Positions 37,632-46,228 of a stretch of DNA of 64,000 bases are shown in pieces; the first letter of the stretch is position 1, and each line of letters starts with the position of its first letter. The position numbers and the translations under genes are program-made. The stretch covers positions 1,426,001-1,490,000 of the forward strand of contig NZ_CP034448.1 of NCBI RefSeq assembly GCF_003952465.1, read 5' to 3'. Source of the stretch: Mesorhizobium sp. M1B.F.Ca.ET.045.04.1.1 (GTDB taxonomy: Bacteria > Pseudomonadota > Alphaproteobacteria > Rhizobiales > Rhizobiaceae). A model generated the notes under the pieces. It had not been told where the DNA came from and did no database searches. It saw only the letters and a program-made list of their open reading frames with translations.

Positions 37632-38138
37632 ATGGCATACAGCGATCCGACCTATGTAATATTTGACGGCGATGAAGACGCTTGGGCATACCGCTTTATG
37701 AAAGGGTGGAACGCCAGCGAGAATGTGAGTTTTGAATTCGCGAACGCTCACGATCTGGACAATATGACGGGCCGAGCACAGGACGAAGATTATGTTAAAC
37801 GCAATCTTCGCAACAGAATGAATGGATCGAGCCAGGTACTTGTCCTGATCGGTGAGAAGACGAAAAACCTTTTTCGCTTCGTGCGCTGGGAAATGGAATT
37901 GGCTCTTGATCTAGGTCTGCCGATAATCGCAGCAAACCTTAACGGCTCGCGGCAACAAGATGTGAGCTGTCCGCCTATCATCAGGGACAAATGTGTTGTG
38001 CACGTGCCGTTCAAGATGAAGGCCATCAAGCACGCGCTAGCCAATTGGCCGAGCGAATTTCATCGGCTTTCAAACGCTCAGCGTGGCGATGGCGCCAGGA
38101 GCTATGGCGAAAGCACCTATCGCGATCTCGGCTTATAA
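37632..38138 (+). CDS. ThsB-like TIR protein (MTH538/DUF1863 type)
   Basis: The 168-residue protein has the MTH538-type TIR-like fold used by ThsB of Thoeris: YVIFDGDEDAWAYRFMKGW (first strand and helix), NVSFEFANAHDL, YVKRNLRNRMNGSSQVLVLIGEKT, FRFVRWEMELALDLGLPIIAANLNG (the W-E pair at about 86-87 takes the place of the catalytic Glu) and CPPIIRDKCVVHVPF. In Thoeris, ThsB senses phage and makes a cyclic ADP-ribose-type signal. The start lies 9 bases after the SLATT gene with an AAGAGA site. The known effectors ThsA (SIR2-SLOG, or TM-macro) are absent from the neighbourhood. IS256 debris follows 500 bases downstream. Confidence 0.82.
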   Translation: MAYSDPTYVIFDGDEDAWAYRFMKGWNASENVSFEFANAHDLDNMTGRAQDEDYVKRNLRNRMNGSSQVLVLIGEKTKNLFRFVRWEMELALDLGLPIIAANLNGSRQQDVSCPPIIRDKCVVHVPFKMKAIKHALANWPSEFHRLSNAQRGDGARSYGESTYRDLGL

Positions 38139-38649
38139 TCGCCCACCTAAAAGCACTTAGCCGCCAAAACATCCTCGCCATCCGCTGGCGGCGACTAGCC
38201 TTAGCAACGACCGCCAGCCTGTTCCGAGCTTGCCGAGCGATGATAAGAAGACGTCCGATTTGCTGAGTTTGGCAGAAAGCTGCAGGTCATGTGCAACCTA
38301 TTTGAGGAGCCCCGCTCGAAGCGTCGGATCGTCAGGCACGATCACGTCGCGCGAGGGCGCTGGTTTCGCGAGGAAAAGGAGCGGCTGTTCGACGTTGAGG
38401 CTTGATCCAGCGTTTCGAGACTGCACGAGCGGCGAGCATTGATGGAGGCAGCTTTTCAGGCCGCGCAATTCTGTCGGCTGCCCCCTCCTGCGAGCCGCAG
38501 CTCGGCTCGCCCTGCGCTGCAACCACGAATCTGCGATCGCAAGAAAGGCAACACGCTGACCGATAGAACTTGGCGGCGCTGGTCGGCTGCGAATCAAGAT
38601 GTCGATGGCAAGGAGCTCTCGCCGCGCGTCTTTGCCGGGCCGAACCTTC

Positions 38650-39179
38650 TGGCTCTCGTCCAGCCGCTTGTTGATGGCCGAGATCGACGAGGCCGAGAAC
38701 TCATGGCCGCACAGCTCTTCGGTGATCGCCTTGACCTTCCGGGTCGACACGCCCTGCACATACATCTCCGCAAGCGTCGCCACCAAGGCCCGCTCGGAAC
38801 GCTGGTAACGCTCGAAAAGTTCGGTCGAGAAGCGGCCCGCCCGGTCCTGCGGAACCCGCAGCTCAAGCTTGCCGACCCGGGTGACAAGCGTGCGGCCATA
38901 GTAACCCGAGCGATAGCCGAGACGCTCCGGCGTGCGCTCGCTCTTCGAAGCACCCAGCGCCTCGTCCATCTCGGCCTCGAGCACCTCCTGCATCACCGCG
39001 CGGATCACCTCGTGCAATCCATCCGGATTCGAAAGCAGAATGTCTTTGACGGCAGCGCTGGCGGTCTTACTTTCTGTCTTGGTCATGGTGGCGTTCCTTC
39101 CAGGGAATCGGTGACGTTGAACATCACCAGCCTGCCATGACCGCCCTCTCTCAGCGAATTTGCAGAACCCTCAGCACAC
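38650..39179 (-). pseudogene. IS256-family fragment
   Basis: The terminal repeat GTGTGCTGAGGGTTCTGC (reading from 39179 on the minus strand) resembles the end of the intact IS256 at 18992. From 39086 the protein reads VIRAVMQEVLEAEMDEALGASK, RLGYRSGYYGRTLVTRVG and FERYQRSERALVATLAEMYVQG. It ends after about 145 codons at NKRLDESQK, before any catalytic residue. The open frame continues to 38298 but the added residues are not transposase-like. The 500 bases between it and the ThsB-like gene hold nothing I recognise. Confidence 0.8.
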
Positions 39180-39438
39180 TACCCAATATCGCCCGCTAAT
39201 CGGGCACTATGGTGGGCGCATGCGCGTCGTAAGCTGTTCGTGTTTGCAGGACGCGCCCCCGACCCTCGGCTAAGGCGAAGGTGACGCCTTAGTTTTCACG
39301 GCAATTCGGGCCGATCCCGCGAATTCCACGGCCAATAACCTGCATTCCCGAGAAACTCGAGGGACGTTTCCGGTATGCTATTTGCTAAACAGGTGGCTGG
39401 CCGAGTGCCCTCCGCCAATTTATCGCGAGGAGAGGGAC

Positions 39439-40843
39439 ATGCGCTTGAGCAATCTGGGAACCGAGCAACTCCGGGAGAAGGATAGAAGCTTCGTCTTCCA
39501 TCCTTCTACGCATTTGGCCAAGCACAGCCGAGGCGAAACGCCAAATAGGATTATGGCCGGTGCGGAAGGCGTCTATATCTGGGACACCGAAGGCCGAAGG
39601 AGCCTCGACGGTTTCGGAGGACTCTACTGCGTCAACATGGGATATGGATGCACGGAGATCGCCGAGGCCATTGCCAGGCAAGCACACGAATTGCCGTTCG
39701 CGCACGTCTATGCCAGCCAAGGTACGGAGCCGGTCGCCCTGTTGGCAGAGGCCGTGGTCGAGTATTTCGGTCAGAACATGCGAAGGGTCTATTTCGGCCT
39801 CTCCGGTTCCGATGCCAACGAAACCAACATCAAGCTGGTCTGGTACTATAATAACATTCTTGGCCGGCCCGAAAAGAAAAAGATCATCTCGCGAAATCGC
39901 GGCTATCACGGGTCTGGATTGGTCACGGGTAGCCTAACTGGCCTTCCCTTCTTTCACAATTTCTTCGACCTGCCTCTGGATTTGGTGCGCCATACAACCA
40001 CGCCGCACTATTACCGCCAGGCGCGTGTCGAGGAGAGCGAGGAAGCGTTCTCCCGGCGCTGTGCCGATGAGCTTGAAGCCTTGATCCTGGCCGAAGGACC
40101 GGAAACGGTTGCAGCTTTTATCGGAGAGCCGGTACTTGGGACAGGAGGTATTGTGCCGCCCCCCAAAGGGTACTGGACGTCCATTCAAGCGGTGCTCGAC
40201 AAATACGATATCCTTCTAATCGCGGATGAAGTGGTCTGTGGCTTCGCGCGAACCGGCGAGAAGTTCGGTTCCCACCTGTATAACATGCGTCCGGATTTCG
40301 TGACCATCGCAAAGGGTTTGAGTTCCGCCTACCTCCCCATCTCCGGGTCAATCATTGGCGACCGTGTCTGGTCGGTTTTGGAACAAGGAACTGAGAAGCA
40401 CGGCGCACTCGGCCACGGCTGGACATATTCGGGGCACACGCTTTGTGCCGCAGCCGCGCTCGCCAATATTCGACTGCTTAAAGAAAAAATATTCTGGAGC
40501 ATGTCCGCGATGTTGGACCGTATTGGCAAGACCGGATGAAGGCCGAGCTGGCGGGACATCCCATCGTTGGTGAAGTTCGCGGAGTGGGTATCCTGTCGGC
40601 CGTAGAGATGATGCGGGACCCAAAACAAAGGATACCATTCGAACCCGACCTTCAGGTCGGGGTGCGCACTGCAGCTGCTCTGTTTGAGAATGGTGTCATC
40701 GGACGGGCCATGCCGCATGGCGACATCCTCGGTTATGCCCCCCCCTGATCATTACCCGAAAAGAGATCGACATCATTGTCGACGCGACGGTAAAGTCGGT
40801 CGATACCACCTATCGCGCGCTGAAGGCCGAGGGTGCCGTATGA
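39439..40843 (+). pseudogene. Class III aminotransferase with two single-base frameshifts
   Basis: The protein is a fold-type-I, class III PLP aminotransferase: EGVYIWDTEGRRSLDGFGGLYCVNMGYG near the start, YFGLSGSDANETNIKLVWYYN (phosphate-binding region), FIGEPVLGTGGIVPPPKGYW, LIADEVVCGFARTGEKFGS (Asp bound to the PLP ring) and TIAKGLSSAYLPIS (PLP Lys). Near 40486 a run of six A requires one more base to continue as NILEHVRDVGPYWQDRMKAEL. At about 40738 a run of eight C requires one more to continue as LIITRKEIDIIVDATV to the stop at 40843. Corrected, the length is about 468 residues, normal. It would move an amino group from an omega- or alpha-amino acid to a keto acid. The amino donor is unknown. 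It may be functional if the frameshifts are sequence errors. Confidence 0.85.
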
Positions 40844-41778
40844 TTTTGCGATCGCGAAGGAGCGAGTCCGGAGGCAGGCATGTCCCTGCGCGCTACTGCG
40901 CCGAGCAGACCCAAAACTGTTGAATTCCAGATATCTGATCTTGAGCATGCTCCGGGCTATTTCAGTCACGATTTGTAACCGAATCAGATCTGCCGCCGCT
41001 GTCCTGTTGCCCAACGACCAGGACCTCTGTGCGGCGCGCCCTGCGGGTGTACCTCCCCGCCGGCAGGGCGCCCTTTTTGACCCACGTAATCAGTATCATT
41101 ATGGCCCGTGCGGAATCGAGGGTCTGGTAAAGGTCATCTGCACGTTCCGATGCAGATTGAGCTTAGACGTGCCCTTTACATCATTGCAGCGGGCCACGGT
41201 CGCCGGTTCCAAAGTGCGGCAATGCCGATGATTATCTTCCTTCACATCACAAAGAGCAGAATAATCATTGCGGTGAATTTTATCACGTCAGGTATATAAA
41301 AGGACGATACTCACACGCCACCCCGTTCACAAGGAAAGGCATTTTAATATTGTTGAGACGATTTGCCTATCAAAGAAAAGAAAGCATCGCAACACTTCTT
41401 TGCGGATCACGGCGCCCCGGGTGGGGGATGAGCGGCTATCCGAATTGTTATGCTAATGCCGACCCAAATTCCTGCAAAAGCTGGGGTCAATGATGGCTTT
41501 TGGTCAGCGCAGGATGATTTCTCCTGGTTTGGTCGGTGCAGGGGCGGTCATGATTTAATGCATGGAGATTCTCTGATTGAGCTGTTGAGATCATGAGGCG
41601 TCTGCCAGACGCCCATCGGGTGAGCCCAGCATGATTGGGATGACCGACGAAGATCGAAAGTGTGGCAGCATTCTGGAGCCCGGTCAGCCCAGCGACGCCC
41701 GCGGATTCAATCACGTTTGTCGGGACATACACGACGCAGCCGGAAGGCGTGCAGAAAGAGGAAGAATCGAGCGCGACG
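40844..41778. other. Non-coding stretch upstream of the LuxR-type gene
   Basis: No gene is recognised in about 930 bases apart from the terminator at 41033-41081. At 41136-41157, ATCTGCA and TGCAGAT form an inverted repeat with an 8-base spacer. It shares the core of known TraR boxes but has a wider centre and lies 650 bases from the regulator, so it is only a weak candidate for a tra box. The 41230-41480 part is A+T-rich for this window. Confidence 0.4.
41033..41081 (+). terminator. Intrinsic terminator
   Basis: GCGCCCTGC is paired with GCAGGGCGC across a G+C-rich loop and followed by a CCTTTTTGA tail. It lies about 190 bases after the aminotransferase stop and is correctly oriented for it. 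Confidence 0.65.
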
Positions 41779-41790
41779 ATGACGAGGGAC

Positions 41791-42516
41791 ATGCCACTTG
41801 TTTTCGAGACATTCCTAGAAAGACTGTCACAGAGTGTCGATGAGGCAGATTTCCGGGATGCCATGGCTGAGGCGGCCGGACGACTTGACCTAATCTTCTT
41901 TGCCTACCTCTCCTTGCCAGCACGGCCTTCCGGCAAACCGAGGCTAATTTCAAACTATCCACCCCGCTGGACCAGACAGTATCTGGAAAATCAGTATGAG
42001 AAACTCGATCCTGTGGTCTTGCGTGCTCGAAATGGCGGCTGCCCGTTTCACTGGGGATCGAATTTCGGAGGCGATAAAATGTCGCCGGCTCAACAGCAGC
42101 TATTCGATGAGGCGGCTCAATTCAGCATCTGCTGCGGTTTGACGATCCCAATTGTCGATCTCCGCGGCCGCATCGCTGCGGTTACTTTTGCCGCCGATGA
42201 GCCTCGTCCAGTATTTCTTCGGGTCGCTGAGCGGTACGAACAAGCTCTTCAACTGATGGCGGCCTGCTTTCATCGTTGCGTTCGCCGCAAATTGCCGAGC
42301 GATCGAACAGTGGATGGGATTTCGCTGACATCCCGCGAATATGAGTGCCTGAGGTGGGCAGCGCGGGGTAATTCAGCCTGGGTGACCGGCCGCATCTTGG
42401 GTATCAAGCCACGCACGATCGCTTTTCATTTGGACAATGCCAAGAAGAAGCTAGGCGTGCGAACCCAAAATCAGGCTATAGCCCTTTTGGGGTCCGAAGG
42501 GTCCTCAATTCTCTGA
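41791..42516 (+). CDS. traR: LuxR-family quorum-sensing regulator, TraR-like
   Basis: From the ATG at 41791 (GAGGG five bases before it) the protein has 241 residues, close to TraR. The open frame extends upstream to 41662 but without a good start; 41779 is the alternative. The autoinducer-binding domain keeps the ligand-contacting pattern W-x-x-x-Y (PPRWTRQYLENQYEKLDPVV, with the conserved Tyr and Asp) and a Trp in GGCPFHWGS. The C-terminal LuxR HTH reads LTSREYECLRWAARGNSAWVTGRILGIKPRTIAFHLDNAKKKLGV. It should bind an acyl-homoserine lactone and activate transfer genes. No luxI-type synthase is in the window. The two qseM-like anti-activator genes 0.5-1.9 kb downstream support the TraR assignment. 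Confidence 0.82.
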   Translation: MPLVFETFLERLSQSVDEADFRDAMAEAAGRLDLIFFAYLSLPARPSGKPRLISNYPPRWTRQYLENQYEKLDPVVLRARNGGCPFHWGSNFGGDKMSPAQQQLFDEAAQFSICCGLTIPIVDLRGRIAAVTFAADEPRPVFLRVAERYEQALQLMAACFHRCVRRKLPSDRTVDGISLTSREYECLRWAARGNSAWVTGRILGIKPRTIAFHLDNAKKKLGVRTQNQAIALLGSEGSSIL

Positions 42517-43046
42517 GAAGCTTTCTGATCCCCTTGTGCTCGGGCCATTCGATCGCACGCCTTGTATCGAGCGTTGACTGGATGCCAAGATCTTCTGTTC
42601 CGCCGGCTCGGGCGATGCAGCCGTATTCTTCCAGTCCGCGCCGGTGCTCATAGTCTATGGGTGCTCGAGCGGGTGTTTCGTCGCTGACGAGCTAGTCGTG
42701 CGGTTATATAGTTTCCGAGGATGGCCCGCTTGCATACCTGCCTGCCGGTAATCTCTAAACCCTTAACTTAGGGCGATGGCTGTCGGTTATGCGGCTTGAA
42801 AGCGAAGAGGTGGACCCTTCGTCGAGCGCCGGCACGATATGGAGTGCTGCTCCGGGCTAATACCCATCCAGACAGAGCGGAACCTTCTATCACGTCAGAC
42901 GCTCGGTTGCCAAACCCGATTTCCTGGGAACTTAATTGTGCTCGCCACTGGGGCCATTTTGCCGGGGCTGTAGTGCAGGTCCCGATCAGCCTGACCGTGG
43001 CTGCCACAGGAACTGCCTGCTTCTATGACCGAGCACTGCGAATTTG
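42517..43046. other. Stretch without a recognisable gene
   Basis: These 530 bases between the TraR-like gene and the first qseM-like gene show no recognisable gene. The only open frames (to about 90 codons) have no family signal. It may contain the 3' ends of both convergent transcripts. Confidence 0.4.
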
Positions 43047-43328
43047 TCAGCTGGCGAACAATTCCTTGTAGCCGCTCGTCACCATCCAGTTCGCACGGTC
43101 GAGATGACTACGAAGCGCCTTCCTGGCGCGCTCCGGTTCAAGTGCCGGATCAATGCCGAGGATCAGTTGGGCCATTTCCTCTTCGGGCGCCTCATCGGCT
43201 GAGGCGTCCAGGAGCCTCATATAGATGGTAAAGTGCGCCCTGTCGTAGGAGGTAAGACGGTCAGACCAAGGGACTTCGTCGAGCAGTGTTGAGCTTTGAG
43301 TCCTATCTGTTCCCGGTGATCGATTCAT
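43047..43328 (-). CDS. qseM: QseM-like anti-activator, copy 1
   Basis: The 93-residue protein reads DEVPWSDRLTSYDRAHFTIYMRLLDASADEAPEEEMAQLILGID and ends with LRSHLDRANWMVTSGYKELF. Size, helical content and gene order match QseM of mesorhizobial ICEs, a DUF2285-type protein that binds TraR and the activator FseA and blocks transfer. It is divergent from a small HTH gene 116 bases away, as in the known qseM-qseC switch. The name rests on resemblance and context rather than an alignment. Confidence 0.75.
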   Translation of the reverse strand: MNRSPGTDRTQSSTLLDEVPWSDRLTSYDRAHFTIYMRLLDASADEAPEEEMAQLILGIDPALEPERARKALRSHLDRANWMVTSGYKELFAS

Positions 43329-43373
43329 GTCTGCCGCGAACCTCGCATGTTGATCGCTGGATGCAAGGCAGAA

Positions 43374-43407
43374 TATCCCAAAATGGGATAATCCGAAACG
43401 GGGATTA
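43374..43407. promoter_or_regulatory. Two adjacent inverted repeats between qseM and qseC copy 1
   Basis: TATCCC-AAAAT-GGGATA at 43374-43390 is followed directly, sharing two bases, by TAATCC-N7-GGATTA at 43389-43407. They lie midway in the 116-base divergent region. Two neighbouring operators are what the QseC model requires: the small HTH protein acts on both promoters and makes the switch bistable. Binding by the gene product at 43445 is inference. Confidence 0.65.
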
Positions 43408-43444
43408 GTCGCTGAGCCGGTCTCTACCTGACCGGTTCACCTAA

Positions 43445-43678
43445 ATGCCCAAATCTCTTCGATCTCCCCGCCACCAGCGGTTTCTGGCCCAGTTGATCTC
43501 ACTGCGCAATGTCAAAGGGCTGACGCAGGCGCAGGTGGCTGAGAAGCTTGGTCGTCCGCAATCTTTCGTGGCGAAATATGAGGGTGGCGAGCGGCGTCTC
43601 GATATCATTGAGTTTCTCGACGTAACTGCGGCCCTCGATGCTGATCCGTGTGAGATTCTGTTGAGCCTGCGCACGTAG
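43445..43678 (+). CDS. qseC: QseC-like small HTH regulator, copy 1
   Basis: The 77-residue protein is almost only an XRE-type HTH: RFLAQLISLRNVKGLTQAQVAEKLGRPQSFVAKYEGGERRLDIIEFLDV. It has the size and divergent position of QseC, which represses or activates qseM and its own gene. No clear ribosome-binding site precedes the ATG, so the message may be leaderless or the start may differ slightly. It shares the fold but little sequence with copy 2, so the two may read different operators. Confidence 0.8.
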   Translation: MPKSLRSPRHQRFLAQLISLRNVKGLTQAQVAEKLGRPQSFVAKYEGGERRLDIIEFLDVTAALDADPCEILLSLRT

Positions 43679-44157
43679 TGGGCGCCCGCGCCCTCACCGC
43701 GCGTGCCGTGTGCCGGTGGATTGATCCCCGCTTTTCTTGGCTCTGGCGTCTCGACCATTCCGCTGCGCCTCCTAGCGCGTCGTTAGACTCTCGCAATTCT
43801 CTCTGTTTGTGCCTTTCCCAGCAGGTGGCGCCGTATCCTTCTAGGCCCGCCGCGGCGTCCCGCAACCCTTAGCCAGCTGTGAGCTTTCAGTAGGTCGTCC
43901 ATCCGGTCCTCCGGATGCGGTGCGGCTCAGACGGCGCGCCCCTTCCTGTCATGACTCGCCGCCGCACCGCTTCCTGGGAAGCAGCCATTGGCGAGCGGAG
44001 GACAAAACGATGAGACCAGCGAAGCGCAGGGCCATCCGCGCCGACTGGAAGTCCTCGCGATCATCTTGGAGCGGCATTCGCGCTGTGGTGATGCGTCGAT
44101 GCATGGTGGTTGCGCTACTTCGTTGCTTGAAGCGAAGCGACCGCACCGCCCATTTCG

Positions 44158-44424
44158 TCAATTGGCGAACAAATCCTTGTAGCCGCTCGTCACCACCCAG
44201 TTTGCACGGTCGAGATGACTGCGAAGAACGTTCCGTGCGCGCTCCGGTTCGCGTGCCGGATCAATGCCGAGGATCACATGGGCCATTTCCTCTTCAGTGG
44301 CGTTGTCGGCTGAGGCGTCCAGGAGCCTCATATAGGTTGTAAAGTGGTCCTTGTCGTAGGGCGTGATGCGGTCCGACCAGGGGACCTCGTCGGCGAACGG
44401 CGTGTTCGATCTGGGCTGCAACAT
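44158..44424 (-). CDS. qseM: QseM-like anti-activator, copy 2
   Basis: The 88-residue protein is a close paralogue of copy 1 (DEVPWSDRITPYDKDHFTTYMRLLDASADNATEEEMAHVILGID, ending LRSHLDRANWVVTSGYKDLF). The DNA around both genes is alike over several hundred bases, so a segment containing qseM was duplicated and then diverged. A TATAAT hexamer on the minus strand at 44488-44493 may be its -10 box. The role would be the same as copy 1: holding a TraR or FseA protein inactive. Confidence 0.75.
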   Translation of the reverse strand: MLQPRSNTPFADEVPWSDRITPYDKDHFTTYMRLLDASADNATEEEMAHVILGIDPAREPERARNVLRSHLDRANWVVTSGYKDLFAN

Positions 44425-44533
44425 CGCTAATTCTATCTCCGGCCGATGGACCCGCGAAGCCCTGTGCCTGCTAAATGTGGATTACATATTATAGTTGATA
44501 AACTCAAGCCGCCTGATCCGCTGGCTTGCGTGC

Positions 44534-44752
44534 ATGGATATGCGCAAGTTGGTCGGACGGAATGTGCAGAGGATCAGGCAAAGGAAGCGCCTGACGCAGG
44601 AGCAGCTTGCGGAGATTTCCGGGTTCAGTCAGCAGTACATCAGCGGCTTGGAGAAAGGCCGAAGAAATCCGACAATTATCACGATCTATGAACTGGCATT
44701 GGCCCTCGGCGTCAGCCACATGGATCTGGTTCGGCCCGACAAACAGGCCTGA
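44534..44752 (+). CDS. qseC: QseC-like small HTH regulator, copy 2
   Basis: With the ATG at 44534 the product is 72 residues: MDMRKLVGRNVQRIRQRKRLTQEQLAEISGFSQQYISGLEKGRRNPTIITIYELALALGV, an XRE HTH. An upstream in-frame start at 44495 is possible but would overlap the probable qseM promoter. It is divergent from qseM copy 2, repeating the layout of the first pair. The recognition helix (SQQYISGLEKGRRNP) differs clearly from copy 1 (PQSFVAKYEGGERRL). Confidence 0.8.
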   Translation: MDMRKLVGRNVQRIRQRKRLTQEQLAEISGFSQQYISGLEKGRRNPTIITIYELALALGVSHMDLVRPDKQA

Positions 44753-45427
44753 TGCCCCCGCCCTCCAAGTAGCTGGCGGCCTGATGGCGCGCGCCGGGTG
44801 CTTGTGAGCCCACGCTTTTCTTAGGTCCCCCGGCAGCCCCTGCCATTTAGCTCGCCCTCGCGCGGGCGCACCCTATTGGACAGTCGGCCGCTGCGTTTTT
44901 GTCAGCTTTTCCTGGGACGTGGGGTGGTCGGCATTCCCTTTTAGGCCCGCCGCGGCCTGCCGCAACCTTCGCTCTCGCTTCAGGTCCTTCTCTTGGTTAC
45001 GGTCCTTCGGATGCGGTCTGCCTCTTTCAGCGGGCCTAATCGCTTTCTGTCGCCCGCCCCACGGGGACAGGCACGCGAGACTAGTATGGAGCGTTGCGGT
45101 TAGCGCGCGAACAGCAAAGGAACCGAAAAAACAGGCAACTGTCGCAGCATGGCTGAACCAGCCATCGTGTCGGCATCTAGGAGTCGCGTGTTCGCCTTGC
45201 GCTGACACGAAGCTCAGACATAACGTCCGGGAGACGATGCTGGCAAATAGTCTGGCTGAAGCATTCCACCCACAATACCAAAGCCCGTCCCGATCCAAAG
45301 CGCTTCTAAGCCCTCCATCTCAGGCGCGAGGCCTGCTGGCCAGTGCACCTTCTTGGTCCGCCGGAAGAGAGCCCCGCCCTCTCGACAATCGGCTTCATGA
45401 GGTCTCGCCCTGCAGTGTCGACCGTAA
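44753..45427. other. Stretch without a recognisable gene
   Basis: About 670 bases with no recognised gene follow the second qseC-like gene. A block near 44945 (AGGCCCGCCGCGG-CTGCCGCAACC) repeats one near 43843, marking the right part of the duplicated qseM-qseC segment. Confidence 0.4.
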
Positions 45428-45455
45428 AAAAGGGCGCGCGAGGCGCCCTTCATTT
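45428..45455 (-). terminator. Intrinsic terminator for the OmpW gene
   Basis: On the minus strand, GGGCGCC-TCGC-GCGCCC is followed by TTTTTT. It lies about 40 bases after the OmpW stop codon in the right orientation. Confidence 0.85.
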
Positions 45456-45491
45456 AAACCGGCAGTCGGGAAGCAGACTTCACTCTGATAT

Positions 45492-46190
45492 TCAAAAGCG
45501 GTAGGTGACACCTGCGCCTATCAGCCAGGGATCGAGCTCCGCCTTCCCCGTCAGCTTCGCGCCGGCCACCGTGACGTCGAAGTCCGGCTTCAGGAAAAGC
45601 TTCTTCACGTCGAAGTTGAGGCCCCAGTGCTGGTCCACCATGTAGTCGAATCCGACCTGCAGCGCCGTGCCGAACGTGTTCTTCACCTTGAGAGCATCAG
45701 CGCTGCCAGTGTCCTGGTTGTAGAAGATCGTGTAGTTCACGCCTGCGCCGACATAAGGTTTGAACGCGCCGAGATCGGTAAAATGGTACTGCAACGTGAG
45801 CGTCGGCGGCAGCAGCCAAACTTTGCCGATGTTGCCCAACCCTCCGATCGTCCCTTGGCCCGCGATGTTGGCATAGGTGGTACCGAGTATGAGTTCGGCG
45901 GCGATGTTGTCGGTGAAGAAATACGAGATATCGAGTTCCGGCGTCACCGTGTCCGAATACGAAAGACCGGAGCCGGGAAGCGTATCAACGTAGCCCAGAT
46001 CTTTCGTAACGACGCCCAACGCCCGCAGGCGGATCTGCCAAGGGATTGGCGCTTCGGTGACCGAGGCTCCCGTCTCCGCCAGGACGGTCTCTGCTTGCGC
46101 AGGCTCCGCGGCGACGGCCTGCTGTCCCACCATGATCAGGGCCACCGCCGCTGCTGTTGCCCGCGCTACGCCCATTCGCGTTCTCGCCAT
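45492..46190 (-). CDS. OmpW-family outer-membrane protein
   Basis: The start at 46190 is set by AAGGAG seven bases before it. The product (232 residues) begins with a signal peptide (MARTRMGVARATAAAVALIMVGQQAVAAE). The mature part is an eight-strand beta barrel of the OmpW type: WQIRLRALGVVTKDLG, ELDISYFFTDNIAAELILGT, KVWLLPPTLTLQYHFTD, FKPYVGAGVNYTIFYNQ, LNFDVKKLFLKPDFDV, and a terminal aromatic residue in GAGVTYRF for BamA recognition. OmpW proteins form narrow hydrophobic channels in the outer membrane. It is a single gene with its own terminator, 38 bases after the peptidase gene on the same strand. Confidence 0.92.
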   Translation of the reverse strand: MARTRMGVARATAAAVALIMVGQQAVAAEPAQAETVLAETGASVTEAPIPWQIRLRALGVVTKDLGYVDTLPGSGLSYSDTVTPELDISYFFTDNIAAELILGTTYANIAGQGTIGGLGNIGKVWLLPPTLTLQYHFTDLGAFKPYVGAGVNYTIFYNQDTGSADALKVKNTFGTALQVGFDYMVDQHWGLNFDVKKLFLKPDFDVTVAGAKLTGKAELDPWLIGAGVTYRF

Positions 46191-46228
46191 GAGATTCACT
46201 CCTTGATGTTCAGAAAGGATGCACTGCA

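Noticed and set aside
38298..38640. C-terminal half of the 262-codon frame containing the IS256 fragment
   Set aside because: After NKRLDESQK the residues no longer resemble a transposase or any known family, so it is chance continuation past the truncation.
41136..41157. Possible tra box ATCTGCA-N8-TGCAGAT
   Set aside because: Known TraR boxes are about 18 bases with a short centre; this one has an 8-base spacer and is 650 bases from the nearest gene, so it is mentioned only as a weak candidate.
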